This document shows, one piece after another, positions 15,027 to 21,573 of a DNA stretch of 26,038 nucleotides. Each line of letters starts with the position of its first letter. The first letter of the stretch is position 1. Source of the stretch: CAZHPY01 sp964534705 (GTDB lineage Bacteria > Omnitrophota > Gorgyraeia > 2-01-FULL-45-10). The notes beneath the pieces are model-generated. The model was not told the DNA's origin. It did not search any database and was given only the letters and a program-made list of their open reading frames with translations. The stretch covers positions 1-26,038 of the forward strand of contig CAZHPY010000017.1 in assembly GCA_964534705.1 (NCBI GenBank), written 5' to 3'. The position numbers and the translations under genes were made by a program.

Positions 15027-15108
15027 AAAAAAATAGCCCTCTGGATGCTTGTCACCGCATCTAAAGGGCTTCCTTGCGCCTTATTTGTATTGTCTCGTCA
15101 GCGAGACA
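15027..15108 (-). promoter_or_regulatory. Terminator/attenuator between nadE and the sigma factor gene
   Basis: A first hairpin (15091-15108) pairs TGTCTCG with CGAGACA; drawn with a six-base loop it gives GCTGAC, with G at position 4. A short element (15067-15080) pairs GGC with GCC around an eight-base loop. A strong intrinsic terminator follows (15027-15070): AGCCCTTTAGATGC pairs with GCATCCAGAGGGCT, then seven T run directly into the ATG. The order matches the ANTAR leaders, but hairpin 2 is not canonical. It may simply be the nadE terminator. Confidence 0.6.
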
Positions 15109-15113
15109 GTTAT

Positions 15114-16793
15114 TTAGTACTCTTTATACCTGTTCGTGATCGGCATTCTCCTGTCCTTGCCGAACGCCCTGGGCGTTATCCTGATGCCCGGAGGCGATTG
15201 CCTTCTTTTGTATTCGCTTTTATCCACCATGGCCACTACCTTCAGGACGTCTTCTTTATTGCAGCCCACGGATATCATCTTTTTAATATCGCGGTCATCT
15301 TCTACATAAGCCTTGAGTATCGGGTCAAGTTTAGCATAGACGGGCAGGCTGTCACTGTCTTTCTGGTCCGGCTTCAGCTCCGCCGTAGGCTCTTTCGTGA
15401 GGACATTATCCGGTATTACGTGTACAATGGAGTTCCTGTACCTTGCCAGTTTATATACAAGGGTTTTCGGCACGTCCTTTATCACGGCGAATCCGCCTGC
15501 CATGTCTCCATAAAGCGTGGCATATCCGGTGCTCATTTCGGATTTATTGCCCGTTGTAAGCACCAGCCAGCCGAATTTGTTGGACAGGGCCATCAATATA
15601 TTGCCTCTTATGCGCGCCTGCAGGTTCTCTTCCGCTATATTTTTTTCAGTGCCTGCGAATAATGACGCTAATGTAAGAAGGTATAGCTTATATATAGGTT
15701 CGATCGCTATTACCTCATATTTTATGCCCAGATTTAAAGCAATCTGTTTTGCGTCATGCGCCGATTCGTCTGAGGAATAACGTGAAGGCATAAATACGCC
15801 TACCACATTATCCTTACCAAGGACGTCTACTGCCAGCGCAGCGACGATAGCGGAATCTATGCCGCCGCTTAAACCGATCACGACCTTTTTGAAGCCGTTT
15901 TTATTTATATAATCCTTTAGTCCCAGCAAAAGCGCCCTGTATACTTCTTCTGAATTTTCCAGCACGGGCGCGATCTTGTTTTTTAACCGTGCGTGTTTCT
16001 TTAGCAAGCGCCTATCGATGGTCAATAGCTCTTTACCGGTTTTTTTACGAGCAGAGCTTAATGCAATATCCGTGATCAGCATGTCTTCTTCGAATGCAGC
16101 AGCCCGTGAGATCACCCTGCCGCTGGCGTTTACTACCATGCTTCGTCCGTCAAATATAAGCTCGTCCTGGCCTCCTACCAGGTTCGTATAAGAAATAAAG
16201 ACCTTGTTTTCCCTTGCGGCTTTTTGTATGATCCGCTCCCTCTCTTTTATTTTACCTATATGATAAGGAGAAGAGTTAATGGTTAATATTACCTGCGCCC
16301 CTGCCTGCGCGCTTACTTTTACCGGGCCGTCTTTCTGCCATAAGTCTTCACATATATTGATCCCGAAGACTATATCGTCTACCTTGAAAATAAAAGGTGA
16401 TTTGCCGGGCCTGAAGTACCGTACTTCATCGAACACCCCGTAATTAGGCAGAAGGATCTTATGGTATGCGCCAAGCACTTTACCTTTATACATGACCGCG
16501 GCGGCGTTATATACGCCGGAACTTTTTTTATCCGCAAAACCGGCTATCACTATGATGTCCCCCACGGATCTCGCCAGGCCCTTCAGGATCTCCATGTTGC
16601 GCTCGATAAAATGTTGCTTGAGGAGAAGGTCTTCCGGGGGATATCCGGTTATGGCAAGCTCCGGGAACGATACTATGTCCGCGCCGGCCTTTTGGGCCTT
16701 CTCTATATAGTCAGTTATCTTGCCGGCATTGAAATACAGGTCACCTACGGTGCAATTGACCTGCGCCAAGGCCAGCCTGATGTATTTTTCCAT
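15114..16793 (-). CDS. nadE: Glutamine-dependent NAD+ synthetase
   Basis: This enzyme amidates nicotinic acid adenine dinucleotide to NAD+ using ATP and glutamine. It has 559 residues, the length of the two-domain form. The N-terminal nitrilase-type glutaminase domain shows the catalytic triad Glu45 (SFPELAITGYPPEDLL), Lys112 (HKILLPNYGVFDE) and Cys148 (GINICEDLWQ). The synthetase domain starts near residue 280 with the ATP-pyrophosphatase loop IGLSGGIDSAIVAAL, followed by TTGNKSEMSTGYATLYGDMAGGFAVIKDVPK and the C-terminal GIRITPRAFGKDRRMPITNRY. It is the first gene of the nitrogen island and has its own tandem leader. Nitrogen control makes sense because glutamine is the nitrogen donor. Confidence 0.96.
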   Translation of the reverse strand: MEKYIRLALAQVNCTVGDLYFNAGKITDYIEKAQKAGADIVSFPELAITGYPPEDLLLKQHFIERNMEILKGLARSVGDIIVIAGFADKKSSGVYNAAAVMYKGKVLGAYHKILLPNYGVFDEVRYFRPGKSPFIFKVDDIVFGINICEDLWQKDGPVKVSAQAGAQVILTINSSPYHIGKIKERERIIQKAARENKVFISYTNLVGGQDELIFDGRSMVVNASGRVISRAAAFEEDMLITDIALSSARKKTGKELLTIDRRLLKKHARLKNKIAPVLENSEEVYRALLLGLKDYINKNGFKKVVIGLSGGIDSAIVAALAVDVLGKDNVVGVFMPSRYSSDESAHDAKQIALNLGIKYEVIAIEPIYKLYLLTLASLFAGTEKNIAEENLQARIRGNILMALSNKFGWLVLTTGNKSEMSTGYATLYGDMAGGFAVIKDVPKTLVYKLARYRNSIVHVIPDNVLTKEPTAELKPDQKDSDSLPVYAKLDPILKAYVEDDRDIKKMISVGCNKEDVLKVVAMVDKSEYKRRQSPPGIRITPRAFGKDRRMPITNRYKEY

Positions 16794-16812
16794 TTGTTCA
16801 CCTTATATTAAT

Positions 16813-16909
16813 AAAAAAGCGTCCTTCCCTCTACATCAGGATAAGGACGTCACGGTCCGTCTTAAAACAAAAAATCTTTTGGCTACCGCGCCAAAAGACA
16901 TCATTGTCT
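16813..16909 (-). promoter_or_regulatory. Tandem hairpin/terminator leader of nadE (ANTAR-like)
   Basis: In transcription order, hairpin A (16896-16909) has stem AGAC/GTCT with loop AATGAT. Terminator 1 (16869-16898) has stem TCTTTTGGC/GCCAAAAGA, its own six-base loop GCGGTA and six T. Hairpin B (16845-16858) has stem GGAC/GTCC with loop CGTGAC. Terminator 2 (16813-16850) pairs CGTCCTT with AAGGACG, followed by six T. Each hairpin overlaps the 5' arm of the terminator after it. Loop A has A1 and G4; loop B keeps only G4. Confidence 0.75.
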
Positions 16910-16921
16910 GTGAACATATAT

Positions 16922-16949
16922 AGTATAGCATAATTAAAAGACTTGTCAA
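16922..16949 (-). promoter_or_regulatory. nadE: Sigma-70 promoter of nadE
   Basis: TTGACA (16944-16949) and TATACT (16922-16927) are separated by 16 bases on the minus strand, close to the housekeeping consensus. Transcription would start about six bases before hairpin A of the leader. The shared GTTACC/TTACTTGTA element is absent here. Confidence 0.8.
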
Positions 16950-16979
16950 TGAATATATTCCCGCTTTTTTGATATCTAA

Positions 16980-17693
16980 CTACTTCTTCATCGAATCTAT
17001 GAGGATTATCGCCTCTGCAATATCGCGCATGGAACGCCTTGTGTCCATGCTTTGTTTCTGTATCTTTTTGAATGCTTCATCCTCAGAAAGGCCGTGCTGC
17101 CTCATTAGTATGCCCTTCGCCTTTTCTACCAGTTTCCTTGTCTCAAGCTCGCCCTGTATTATCTTGGTCTTTACCATCAGTTCCGCATTTTCGATCACTA
17201 TAGCAGCCTGGTTCGCAACCGATGTGAGGATATCTATCTCTTCTTTTGTAAATTTATGGGGTTTCGAAGTGTAATTGTTCAATACCCCTATAACTCTTCC
17301 TTTGACCGAAAGCGGAACGGAGAGAAGGCTTCTTAAGCCTTCTTTTCTAGCTATGTCCTTATACTTATATTCAGGTTCCTTGGAAATGTCGTAAACGGAC
17401 AGAGGCTTGTTTTCCAGGGCTACCTTGCCCGCTATGCCTTCACCTATATTGAGAGGGGGTTTTTTATTGTAAAGATCGCTCATGGATTGGGTGGCCTTAA
17501 GTACGAGTGTCTTTGTTTTTTCGTCTATAAGGCTCAAAGAACATATCTTTGAGTTCATTGTTTCCGCGGTTACGTTAACGATAAGCTTCAGGATGTCCTC
17601 AAGGTAAAGGTTGGATATTATCATCTTGCTTACCTTGGATATTGCCTCCAGCTGTTTTGCGTGTGAAGCGCCTTTACTTGCTTTTTTTGCCAT
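16980..17693 (-). CDS. GAF-ANTAR RNA-binding antitermination regulator
   Basis: This 237-residue cytoplasmic protein has a GAF sensor domain (about residues 20-170; EDILKLIVNVTAETM, GEGIAGKVALENKPLSVYDI, LLSVPLSVKGRVIGVLNNYTSKPHKFTKEEIDIL). A helix links it to an ANTAR domain (about 183-235; RKLVEKAKGILMRQHGLSEDEAFKKIQKQSMDTRRSMRDIAEAII), which matches the family pattern well. ANTAR domains bind paired RNA hairpins with six-base loops and prevent terminator formation. The leaders of nadE, porin, amt1, glnN and fis-like/gltB carry such hairpins, so this is the obvious candidate reader. What the GAF domain senses is unknown; it has no phosphoacceptor receiver domain. It follows the radical SAM gene by five bases and is followed by the nadE promoter. 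Confidence 0.93.
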   Translation of the reverse strand: MAKKASKGASHAKQLEAISKVSKMIISNLYLEDILKLIVNVTAETMNSKICSLSLIDEKTKTLVLKATQSMSDLYNKKPPLNIGEGIAGKVALENKPLSVYDISKEPEYKYKDIARKEGLRSLLSVPLSVKGRVIGVLNNYTSKPHKFTKEEIDILTSVANQAAIVIENAELMVKTKIIQGELETRKLVEKAKGILMRQHGLSEDEAFKKIQKQSMDTRRSMRDIAEAIILIDSMKK

Positions 17694-17698
17694 AAGTC

Positions 17699-18661
17699 CT
17701 ATTTCTCTTTCCCTTGTTTAGGTGTTATGTTGGTCCCCATAAATTTCGTGTCCGCTGGTTCCGGCATTTCCTGTATCCAGCCATTATTTAACTCCAATCG
17801 ATGGGCTTCGTCAACAACATTCTGATACTCCTCTTTTGTTATGCCGCTGGATAACTCCTTAAAATTATAAGACTTGAAGGTCGGATAATACTGGCTCATG
17901 ACGCTAATATAGGTATTTTTAGATATTTCTTCCTTAATGAACCTAAGGCTTTCTACCGTGCCCGAAATGCCTCCCGGCAGCGCAAGGAGCCTTACGATCA
18001 GGCCTTTTATCGCTATCCCCTTCTTGTCCAACTCAAGGTCCCCGGCTTGCCTGTGCATCTCTTTAAGGCACCGCCTGTTGTGTTCGACGTAATCCGGCGC
18101 ATCCGAATAAGCCGCGGCGTTTTTATTATCCGAGTAGCGCATGTCAGGCATATAAACGTCAATTATCCCATCAAGCATTTTTATGGTCTCCAGGGAATCA
18201 TATCCGCTGGTATTATAAACTATTGGTATGTCCAAGCCTCTTTCAGTTGCCTGGCCGAGCGCAGCGGTTATCTGCGGGACAAAATGCGTAGGGCTTACAA
18301 GATTTATGTTATGGCATCCCTTTTTCTGCAGCTCAAGCATTATGGCCGCAAGCCTTTCTATGGATACCATTTCTCCGTTGTCGAGTTGGCTGAAAATGTA
18401 ATTCTGGCAATATACGCATTTCATATTGCAGTGCGTAAAGAATATGGTGCCGGAGCCTTTTGTGCCCGATAACGCCGGTTCCTCTCCGCGATGGACTATA
18501 TAGCTGTATATGACCGGGTTGAGCGGCGCCCTGCAGTAGCCCGTCTTACCGCCGGCCCTGTTAGCTCCGCAGCGGCGCGGGCATATAACGCATTTTTCCA
18601 TTGAATTTTTAAATAGATCGACAGCGGTACGGATCTTGTTTGACCGGTTATTTGTATCCAT
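17699..18661 (-). CDS. Radical SAM enzyme, PflX-like (COG1313)
   Basis: This 320-residue protein has the radical SAM cluster motif CNMKCVYCQN with Cys78, Cys82 and Cys85 (C-x3-C-x2-C), which holds a [4Fe-4S] cluster cleaving S-adenosylmethionine. An N-terminal set, Cys24, Cys27, Cys31 and Cys43 (CVICPRRCGANRAGGKTGYC), resembles the extra cysteine segment of the PflX/AmmeMemoRadiSam relatives of pyruvate formate-lyase activating enzyme. Other matching parts are NINLVSPTHFVPQI and DVYMPDMRYSD. The substrate is not known for this family. It lies between the STAS-PilZ gene (39 bases away) and the GAF-ANTAR gene (five bases away). No pyruvate formate-lyase gene is in the window, so a direct role in activating one cannot be claimed. 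Confidence 0.88.
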   Translation of the reverse strand: MDTNNRSNKIRTAVDLFKNSMEKCVICPRRCGANRAGGKTGYCRAPLNPVIYSYIVHRGEEPALSGTKGSGTIFFTHCNMKCVYCQNYIFSQLDNGEMVSIERLAAIMLELQKKGCHNINLVSPTHFVPQITAALGQATERGLDIPIVYNTSGYDSLETIKMLDGIIDVYMPDMRYSDNKNAAAYSDAPDYVEHNRRCLKEMHRQAGDLELDKKGIAIKGLIVRLLALPGGISGTVESLRFIKEEISKNTYISVMSQYYPTFKSYNFKELSSGITKEEYQNVVDEAHRLELNNGWIQEMPEPADTKFMGTNITPKQGKEK

Positions 18662-18700
18662 GGCAGGACTTTTGCCTCGAGAAATATTCTTCCTTTGATT

Positions 18701-19414
18701 TTAAGGGTCTGACCTATTGGTTATGTTTTTATCTATAAAATCTATTATGGCTTTTTCCTTGTCCGGCGTAAGCTGGACAAAAGCCGCTCCCATGCCGGGA
18801 AAATAGTGCGGCTGCAGTTCTTTGTCGGCAAGCCATATGACCCTTACGGTAGCGTCTATGAATTTGATCTTACCGGGAAGGTTAAGCTCTATTTCCATCT
18901 GGCTGTTTATAGGGAACGTATATTTAGAGAATATATACAAGCCGGCGGCGCTAAGATTCAGTATTTCCCCGTCGAAAACCTTCGGGTGCCGCTGGCTGCC
19001 GCCTACCAGCCAGTACTTTACGGCAAGGTTTATGTCCAGCCGTTTGAACCTGCGCCTTAAAGGAGGCACTGACGCATCTGCTTCATAAAAACTCTTTACG
19101 GCCGACTCCTCATCGTAATATACCTCGAATACATTTTCCAGCTTGACCATCTTAAAAAGTTCTATTATCTGCGGGGCAACGTGGAGAAATTTAAGCTTTC
19201 CCTTGTGGTTCAATATGTTCTTATAAATAATTGCGAGAACGGAAAGGCCGCTGTAATCGACCATGTTCACGTTCTCGAAATTGATGATGAAGTTTATCTT
19301 CCCGGAATTGACAAAATATCCTATCGATTCGATGATATCGGAAGAATTGATATCTATGTTGCCATCGATATCCATGATGGTTATGTTGCCGCTTTCCCTG
19401 AATCTTAAAGGCAT
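18701..19414 (-). CDS. STAS-PilZ two-domain signalling protein
   Basis: This 237-residue protein combines two domains. The first (residues 1-110) is a STAS domain like anti-sigma factor antagonists: GNITIMDIDGNIDINSS, then INFENVNMVDYSGLSVLAIIYKN, with Ser55 where SpoIIAA-type proteins are phosphorylated. The second (about 117-233) is a PilZ domain with the arginine patch LRRRFKR and NLSAAGLYI (the D/NxSxxG motif), which together bind cyclic di-GMP. It could link a switching or partner-binding module to cyclic di-GMP. It has no membrane segment. It starts 25 bases after the entericidin-like gene; the ribosome site is weak. Whether it works with the downstream GAF-ANTAR protein is not known. 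Confidence 0.85.
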   Translation of the reverse strand: MPLRFRESGNITIMDIDGNIDINSSDIIESIGYFVNSGKINFIINFENVNMVDYSGLSVLAIIYKNILNHKGKLKFLHVAPQIIELFKMVKLENVFEVYYDEESAVKSFYEADASVPPLRRRFKRLDINLAVKYWLVGGSQRHPKVFDGEILNLSAAGLYIFSKYTFPINSQMEIELNLPGKIKFIDATVRVIWLADKELQPHYFPGMGAAFVQLTPDKEKAIIDFIDKNITNRSDP

Positions 19415-19439
19415 TGCCGTATATCCCCGGGTACCAGGA

Positions 19440-19577
19440 TCATTGACGGAAGAAAAATGTATTTACGCCTCTTCCCATCCTGTTAACATCCTTGCCGACT
19501 CCGGAAACAGTCTCTCCGCAGCCCATCAATGATAACATTGTGCTGATTAACAATAAAAATAATACCATTTTTTTCAT
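19440..19577 (-). CDS. Entericidin-like small lipoprotein, 45 residues
   Basis: This very short gene begins MKKMVLFLLLISTMLSLMGC, a lipoprotein signal peptide with the lipobox LMGC and lipidated Cys20. The mature part, CGETVSGVGKDVNRMGRGVN, matches the pattern of the entericidin EcnA/EcnB family (C-x-T-x-x-G-x-G-x-D-x-x-x-x-G). These are small membrane lipoproteins linked to stress and lysis. AAGGAG lies seven bases before the ATG. It is 16 bases downstream of the M23 peptidase gene and 25 upstream of STAS-PilZ. No antidote partner gene (two-gene ecnAB arrangement) is present. Very few residues are available for the family match. Confidence 0.75.
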   Translation of the reverse strand: MKKMVLFLLLISTMLSLMGCGETVSGVGKDVNRMGRGVNTFFFRQ

Positions 19578-19593
19578 TTTGTTTCTCCTTCAT

Positions 19594-20115
19594 TCATCGC
19601 ATATACCTTCTGGGATCCTGGGGGTTCCCGTTCTTACGTATTTCAAAATGAAGATGAGGCTGCATCGCTTTCGAGGCAGCGTTGCCCGTTTTTCCGACGT
19701 AGCCTATCAGGTCGCCGCGTTTCACGTGCTGGACAGGCTTGATCGCCCACTCAGATAAGTGCCCATAGTAGGTTTGGTACCCGCCGGGATGGTATATCAT
19801 AACGTATTTCCCATAACCTGTCGGGACTTCCGCCTTGAACGCCATGCCGCTTTTTGCCGCATAAACCGGGGTTCCTACGGGAGCAAGTATGTCTATGCCG
19901 CTATGTGAACGGCCATTACGTCTTTTAGACCCGAATTCCCCGTCTCCATGCGAGTCGTTGCGCACTATAATATTAGCGGACCGGGTGTGTATTGGCCGGA
20001 TAAAATAAGGCTCTCTTATGTTGAATACTATCAATGATACCGGCTTATAGGCCAATATCGTAGCCGTTGTTGATATGACAATGGTTGTCAGGACAATGAT
20101 CAAGTCTTTTTTCAT
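19594..20115 (-). CDS. M23 (LytM-type) zinc metallopeptidase, membrane anchored
   Basis: This 173-residue protein has one N-terminal membrane segment (about residues 5-22, IIVLTTIVISTTATILAY) and a LytM domain facing the periplasm. Zinc ligands are visible: His71 and Asp75 in HSGIDILAPVGTPVYAA, and His156 of HLHFEI (153-158), with His119 in YYGHL and His154 as the catalytic histidines. The set is complete, so the enzyme should be active in cutting peptidoglycan cross-bridges rather than being an EnvC-like degenerate form. It heads the string of genes that ends with the GAF-ANTAR regulator and has a large hairpin in front. Confidence 0.9.
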   Translation of the reverse strand: MKKDLIIVLTTIVISTTATILAYKPVSLIVFNIREPYFIRPIHTRSANIIVRNDSHGDGEFGSKRRNGRSHSGIDILAPVGTPVYAAKSGMAFKAEVPTGYGKYVMIYHPGGYQTYYGHLSEWAIKPVQHVKRGDLIGYVGKTGNAASKAMQPHLHFEIRKNGNPQDPRRYMR

Positions 20116-20133
20116 GATACTCTTTATATTACA

Positions 20134-20177
20134 GAAGAAGCCATACTTCCAATAACCTTAGAAAATATGGCTTCTTC
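20134..20177 (-). terminator. Long hairpin between the secreted-protein gene and the M23 gene
   Basis: GAAGAAGCCATA pairs perfectly with TATGGCTTCTTC over 12 base pairs, and the stem can extend by five more pairs with G-U wobbles, leaving a ten-base loop. Only a poor T-run follows (TGTAATAT). It is either a weak terminator of the upstream gene or a stabilising element of the M23 transcript. Confidence 0.55.
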
Positions 20178-20191
20178 AGGTGTGTGTCGAT

Positions 20192-20590
20192 CTATTTAGT
20201 AGCAGTCTGCGCTGTCTGCGCGGGCTCCTGGGCTTTTTCTTTTAATGCTTCGGACGGTACCTTTATCGTACCTTCGCCGGCTTTTACGACTGTTTCAGTA
20301 GTCCCTGCTATTGGTTCGGTTATCAGCTCTTTTGTCTTCGCCACATCTCCGGTTGTGACTTCTCCGACCCTTTTAACCGTATTGCTTACGACGCTTGCGC
20401 TGTTCTTTGTGGTATCCGCTACGACAGAGGCCGATTCTTCAGTTACTTTTGCAGGATATCCCAACAGGTTTTTCCAGAAATTCTTCACCTTTGTCCCGAA
20501 AGTTTCTTTCTCGGCTGCCATAGATGCTGAGGCAAACAGGATAGAAACAGCCAGCATGACGGCAAGCGCTACAAATACTCTTCGTTTCAT
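20192..20590 (-). CDS. Secreted hypothetical protein with helical repeats
   Basis: I do not recognise this gene with certainty. It encodes 132 residues with a clear signal peptide (MKRRVFVALAVMLAVSILFASASMAAE). A short segment KVKNFWKNLLGYPAKV follows. The rest is a low-complexity, Thr/Ser/Val/Lys/Glu-rich region likely to form amphipathic helices (TKNSASVVSNTVKRVGEVTTGDVAKTKELI), and the tail is QTAQTATK. The layout of signal peptide, a short 'kNllgy' segment and a Lys-rich end recalls the protein at 23279-23647, but similarity is low. AAGGAGGG lies before the ATG; the longer reading upstream lacks a ribosome site. A good promoter precedes it at 20624-20652, so it is probably a single-gene unit. 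Confidence 0.8.
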   Translation of the reverse strand: MKRRVFVALAVMLAVSILFASASMAAEKETFGTKVKNFWKNLLGYPAKVTEESASVVADTTKNSASVVSNTVKRVGEVTTGDVAKTKELITEPIAGTTETVVKAGEGTIKVPSEALKEKAQEPAQTAQTATK

Positions 20591-20623
20591 GCAACCCTCC
20601 TTTTTAGTTACCTTCAATAAGAC

Positions 20624-20652
20624 ACTATATACCATAATTTCCTGATTTTCAA
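20624..20652 (-). promoter_or_regulatory. Sigma-70 promoter of the secreted-protein gene
   Basis: TTGAAA (20647-20652) and TATAGT (20624-20629) are 17 bases apart on the minus strand, about 35 bases before the start codon. Confidence 0.7.
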
Positions 20653-20669
20653 GCAAAAACGACCGGCCG

Positions 20670-21116
20670 CTATTTCAATAAAGACATTACTATCTGGTTT
20701 ACCAGTTTGCCGTCGGCCTTTCCTTTTACTTTTTCCATTACGGCCTTCATCGCTTTTCCGGTATCTGCCTTAGAGGTGATCCCCATCTCCTGGATCACGG
20801 CCTTAACGACCGGAAGCAGCTCGCTTTCGCCCATCTGGGCAGGGACATATTTCTGTAGTATGTCCAATTCGGCCTTTTCTTTATCTACCAGGTCCATCCT
20901 GTTGCCTTTTTCGAACTGCGCAATGGATTCCCTGTGCTCCTTTATCATTCTCTGGATAACCGATATGATGTCCGGATCTTCCAGTTTGTTGACTTTCTTT
21001 AATATCTCAGTATTCTTTACCGCTGCCAAAAGCATGCGCATAACGGATAATCTCAAGCTATCCTTATTTCGCATGGAATCTTTTATTTCGGAATCGATCG
21101 TCTGGTATAAGTCCAT
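20670..21116 (-). CDS. yqeY: YqeY/GatB-like domain protein
   Basis: This 148-residue cytoplasmic protein matches the YqeY family along its whole length. It has the N-terminal helical part IDSEIKDSMRNKDSLRLSVMRMLLAAVKN, the stretch IQRMIKEHRESIAQFEKGNRMDLVDKEKAELDILQKYVPAQM, and the C-terminal KADTGKAMKAVMEKVKGKADGKLVNQIV. The C-terminal half resembles the tail domain of GatB, the subunit of tRNA-dependent amidotransferase that contacts tRNA, but YqeY stands alone and its role is not settled. AGGAG precedes the ATG. A terminator separates it from the cold-shock gene upstream. Confidence 0.92.
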   Translation of the reverse strand: MDLYQTIDSEIKDSMRNKDSLRLSVMRMLLAAVKNTEILKKVNKLEDPDIISVIQRMIKEHRESIAQFEKGNRMDLVDKEKAELDILQKYVPAQMGESELLPVVKAVIQEMGITSKADTGKAMKAVMEKVKGKADGKLVNQIVMSLLK

Positions 21117-21135
21117 CGCAACTCCTGTCCTTATG

Positions 21136-21177
21136 AAAAAAACACTCCCTTCAAATCACCTTTATTTGAGGAAAAGA
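21136..21177 (-). terminator. Intrinsic terminator after the cold-shock gene
   Basis: On the minus strand an imperfect stem, roughly CTCTTTTCCTCAAAT with ATTTGAAGGGAG, is followed by seven T. It lies between csp and yqeY. Confidence 0.65.
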
Positions 21178-21220
21178 GAGATTCTAAGATCTAAACTACT
21201 TTTTAGGAAGGAAATCGGCC

Positions 21221-21421
21221 TTAAATCTTTACAACTTTGGTCGCCTGATCGCCTTTAGGGCCTTGAACGATTTCGAACTGGACCTTGTCGCCTTCCTTAA
21301 GGCTTTTGAAACCTTCGCCTTCAATTGCGGAATGATGAACAAAGACATCCTTACCTGTATCAGCAACTATGAATCCAAAACCCTTCTTATCGTTGAACCA
21401 CTTTACTGTTCCCTGTGCCAT
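21221..21421 (-). CDS. csp: Cold-shock protein (CspA family)
   Basis: This 66-residue single OB-fold protein binds single-stranded RNA and DNA and melts RNA secondary structure. RNP1 (KGFGFIV) and RNP2 (DVFVHHSAI) are both present, and the N-terminus MAQGTVKWFNDKKG is typical. I chose ATG 21421 over GTG 21433 because family members start just before GTVKWF; the strong GGGGG stretch is a little far from this ATG. Its promoter lies within the end of def, and a complete intrinsic terminator lies in the leader between promoter and start codon, so expression is likely attenuated. Confidence 0.95.
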   Translation of the reverse strand: MAQGTVKWFNDKKGFGFIVADTGKDVFVHHSAIEGEGFKSLKEGDKVQFEIVQGPKGDQATKVVKI

Positions 21422-21444
21422 TACTCTTTTCACCCCCTTTTTAT

Positions 21445-21486
21445 AAAAAAACCATTTAAGGCTTATTGAGGATCAGCCCTAAATGG
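21445..21486 (-). terminator. Terminator/attenuator in the csp leader
   Basis: CCATTTAGGGCT pairs with AGCCTTAAATGG over 12 base pairs (one G-U), followed by seven T, all on the minus strand. It is about 60 bases downstream of the csp promoter and 24 bases before the start codon. It must be read through for csp to be made from this promoter. Confidence 0.85.
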
Positions 21487-21544
21487 CGCTTGTGTTATTA
21501 ATATTGGTTATTATGCACTAAATACTCACTTAAACTATATGTAA

Positions 21545-21573
21545 AGTATATATCATAATTTACGTATTGTCAA
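21545..21573 (-). promoter_or_regulatory. Sigma-70 promoter of csp
   Basis: TTGACA (21568-21573) and TATACT (21545-21550) are exactly 17 bases apart. The -35 box lies inside the last codons of def. The leader to the start codon is over 100 bases long. Confidence 0.85.

Noticed and set aside
20134..20177. The long hairpin before the M23 gene considered as another ANTAR leader
   Set aside because: It has no six-base A1/G4 loops and no overlapping alternative hairpin, and the T-run is poor.
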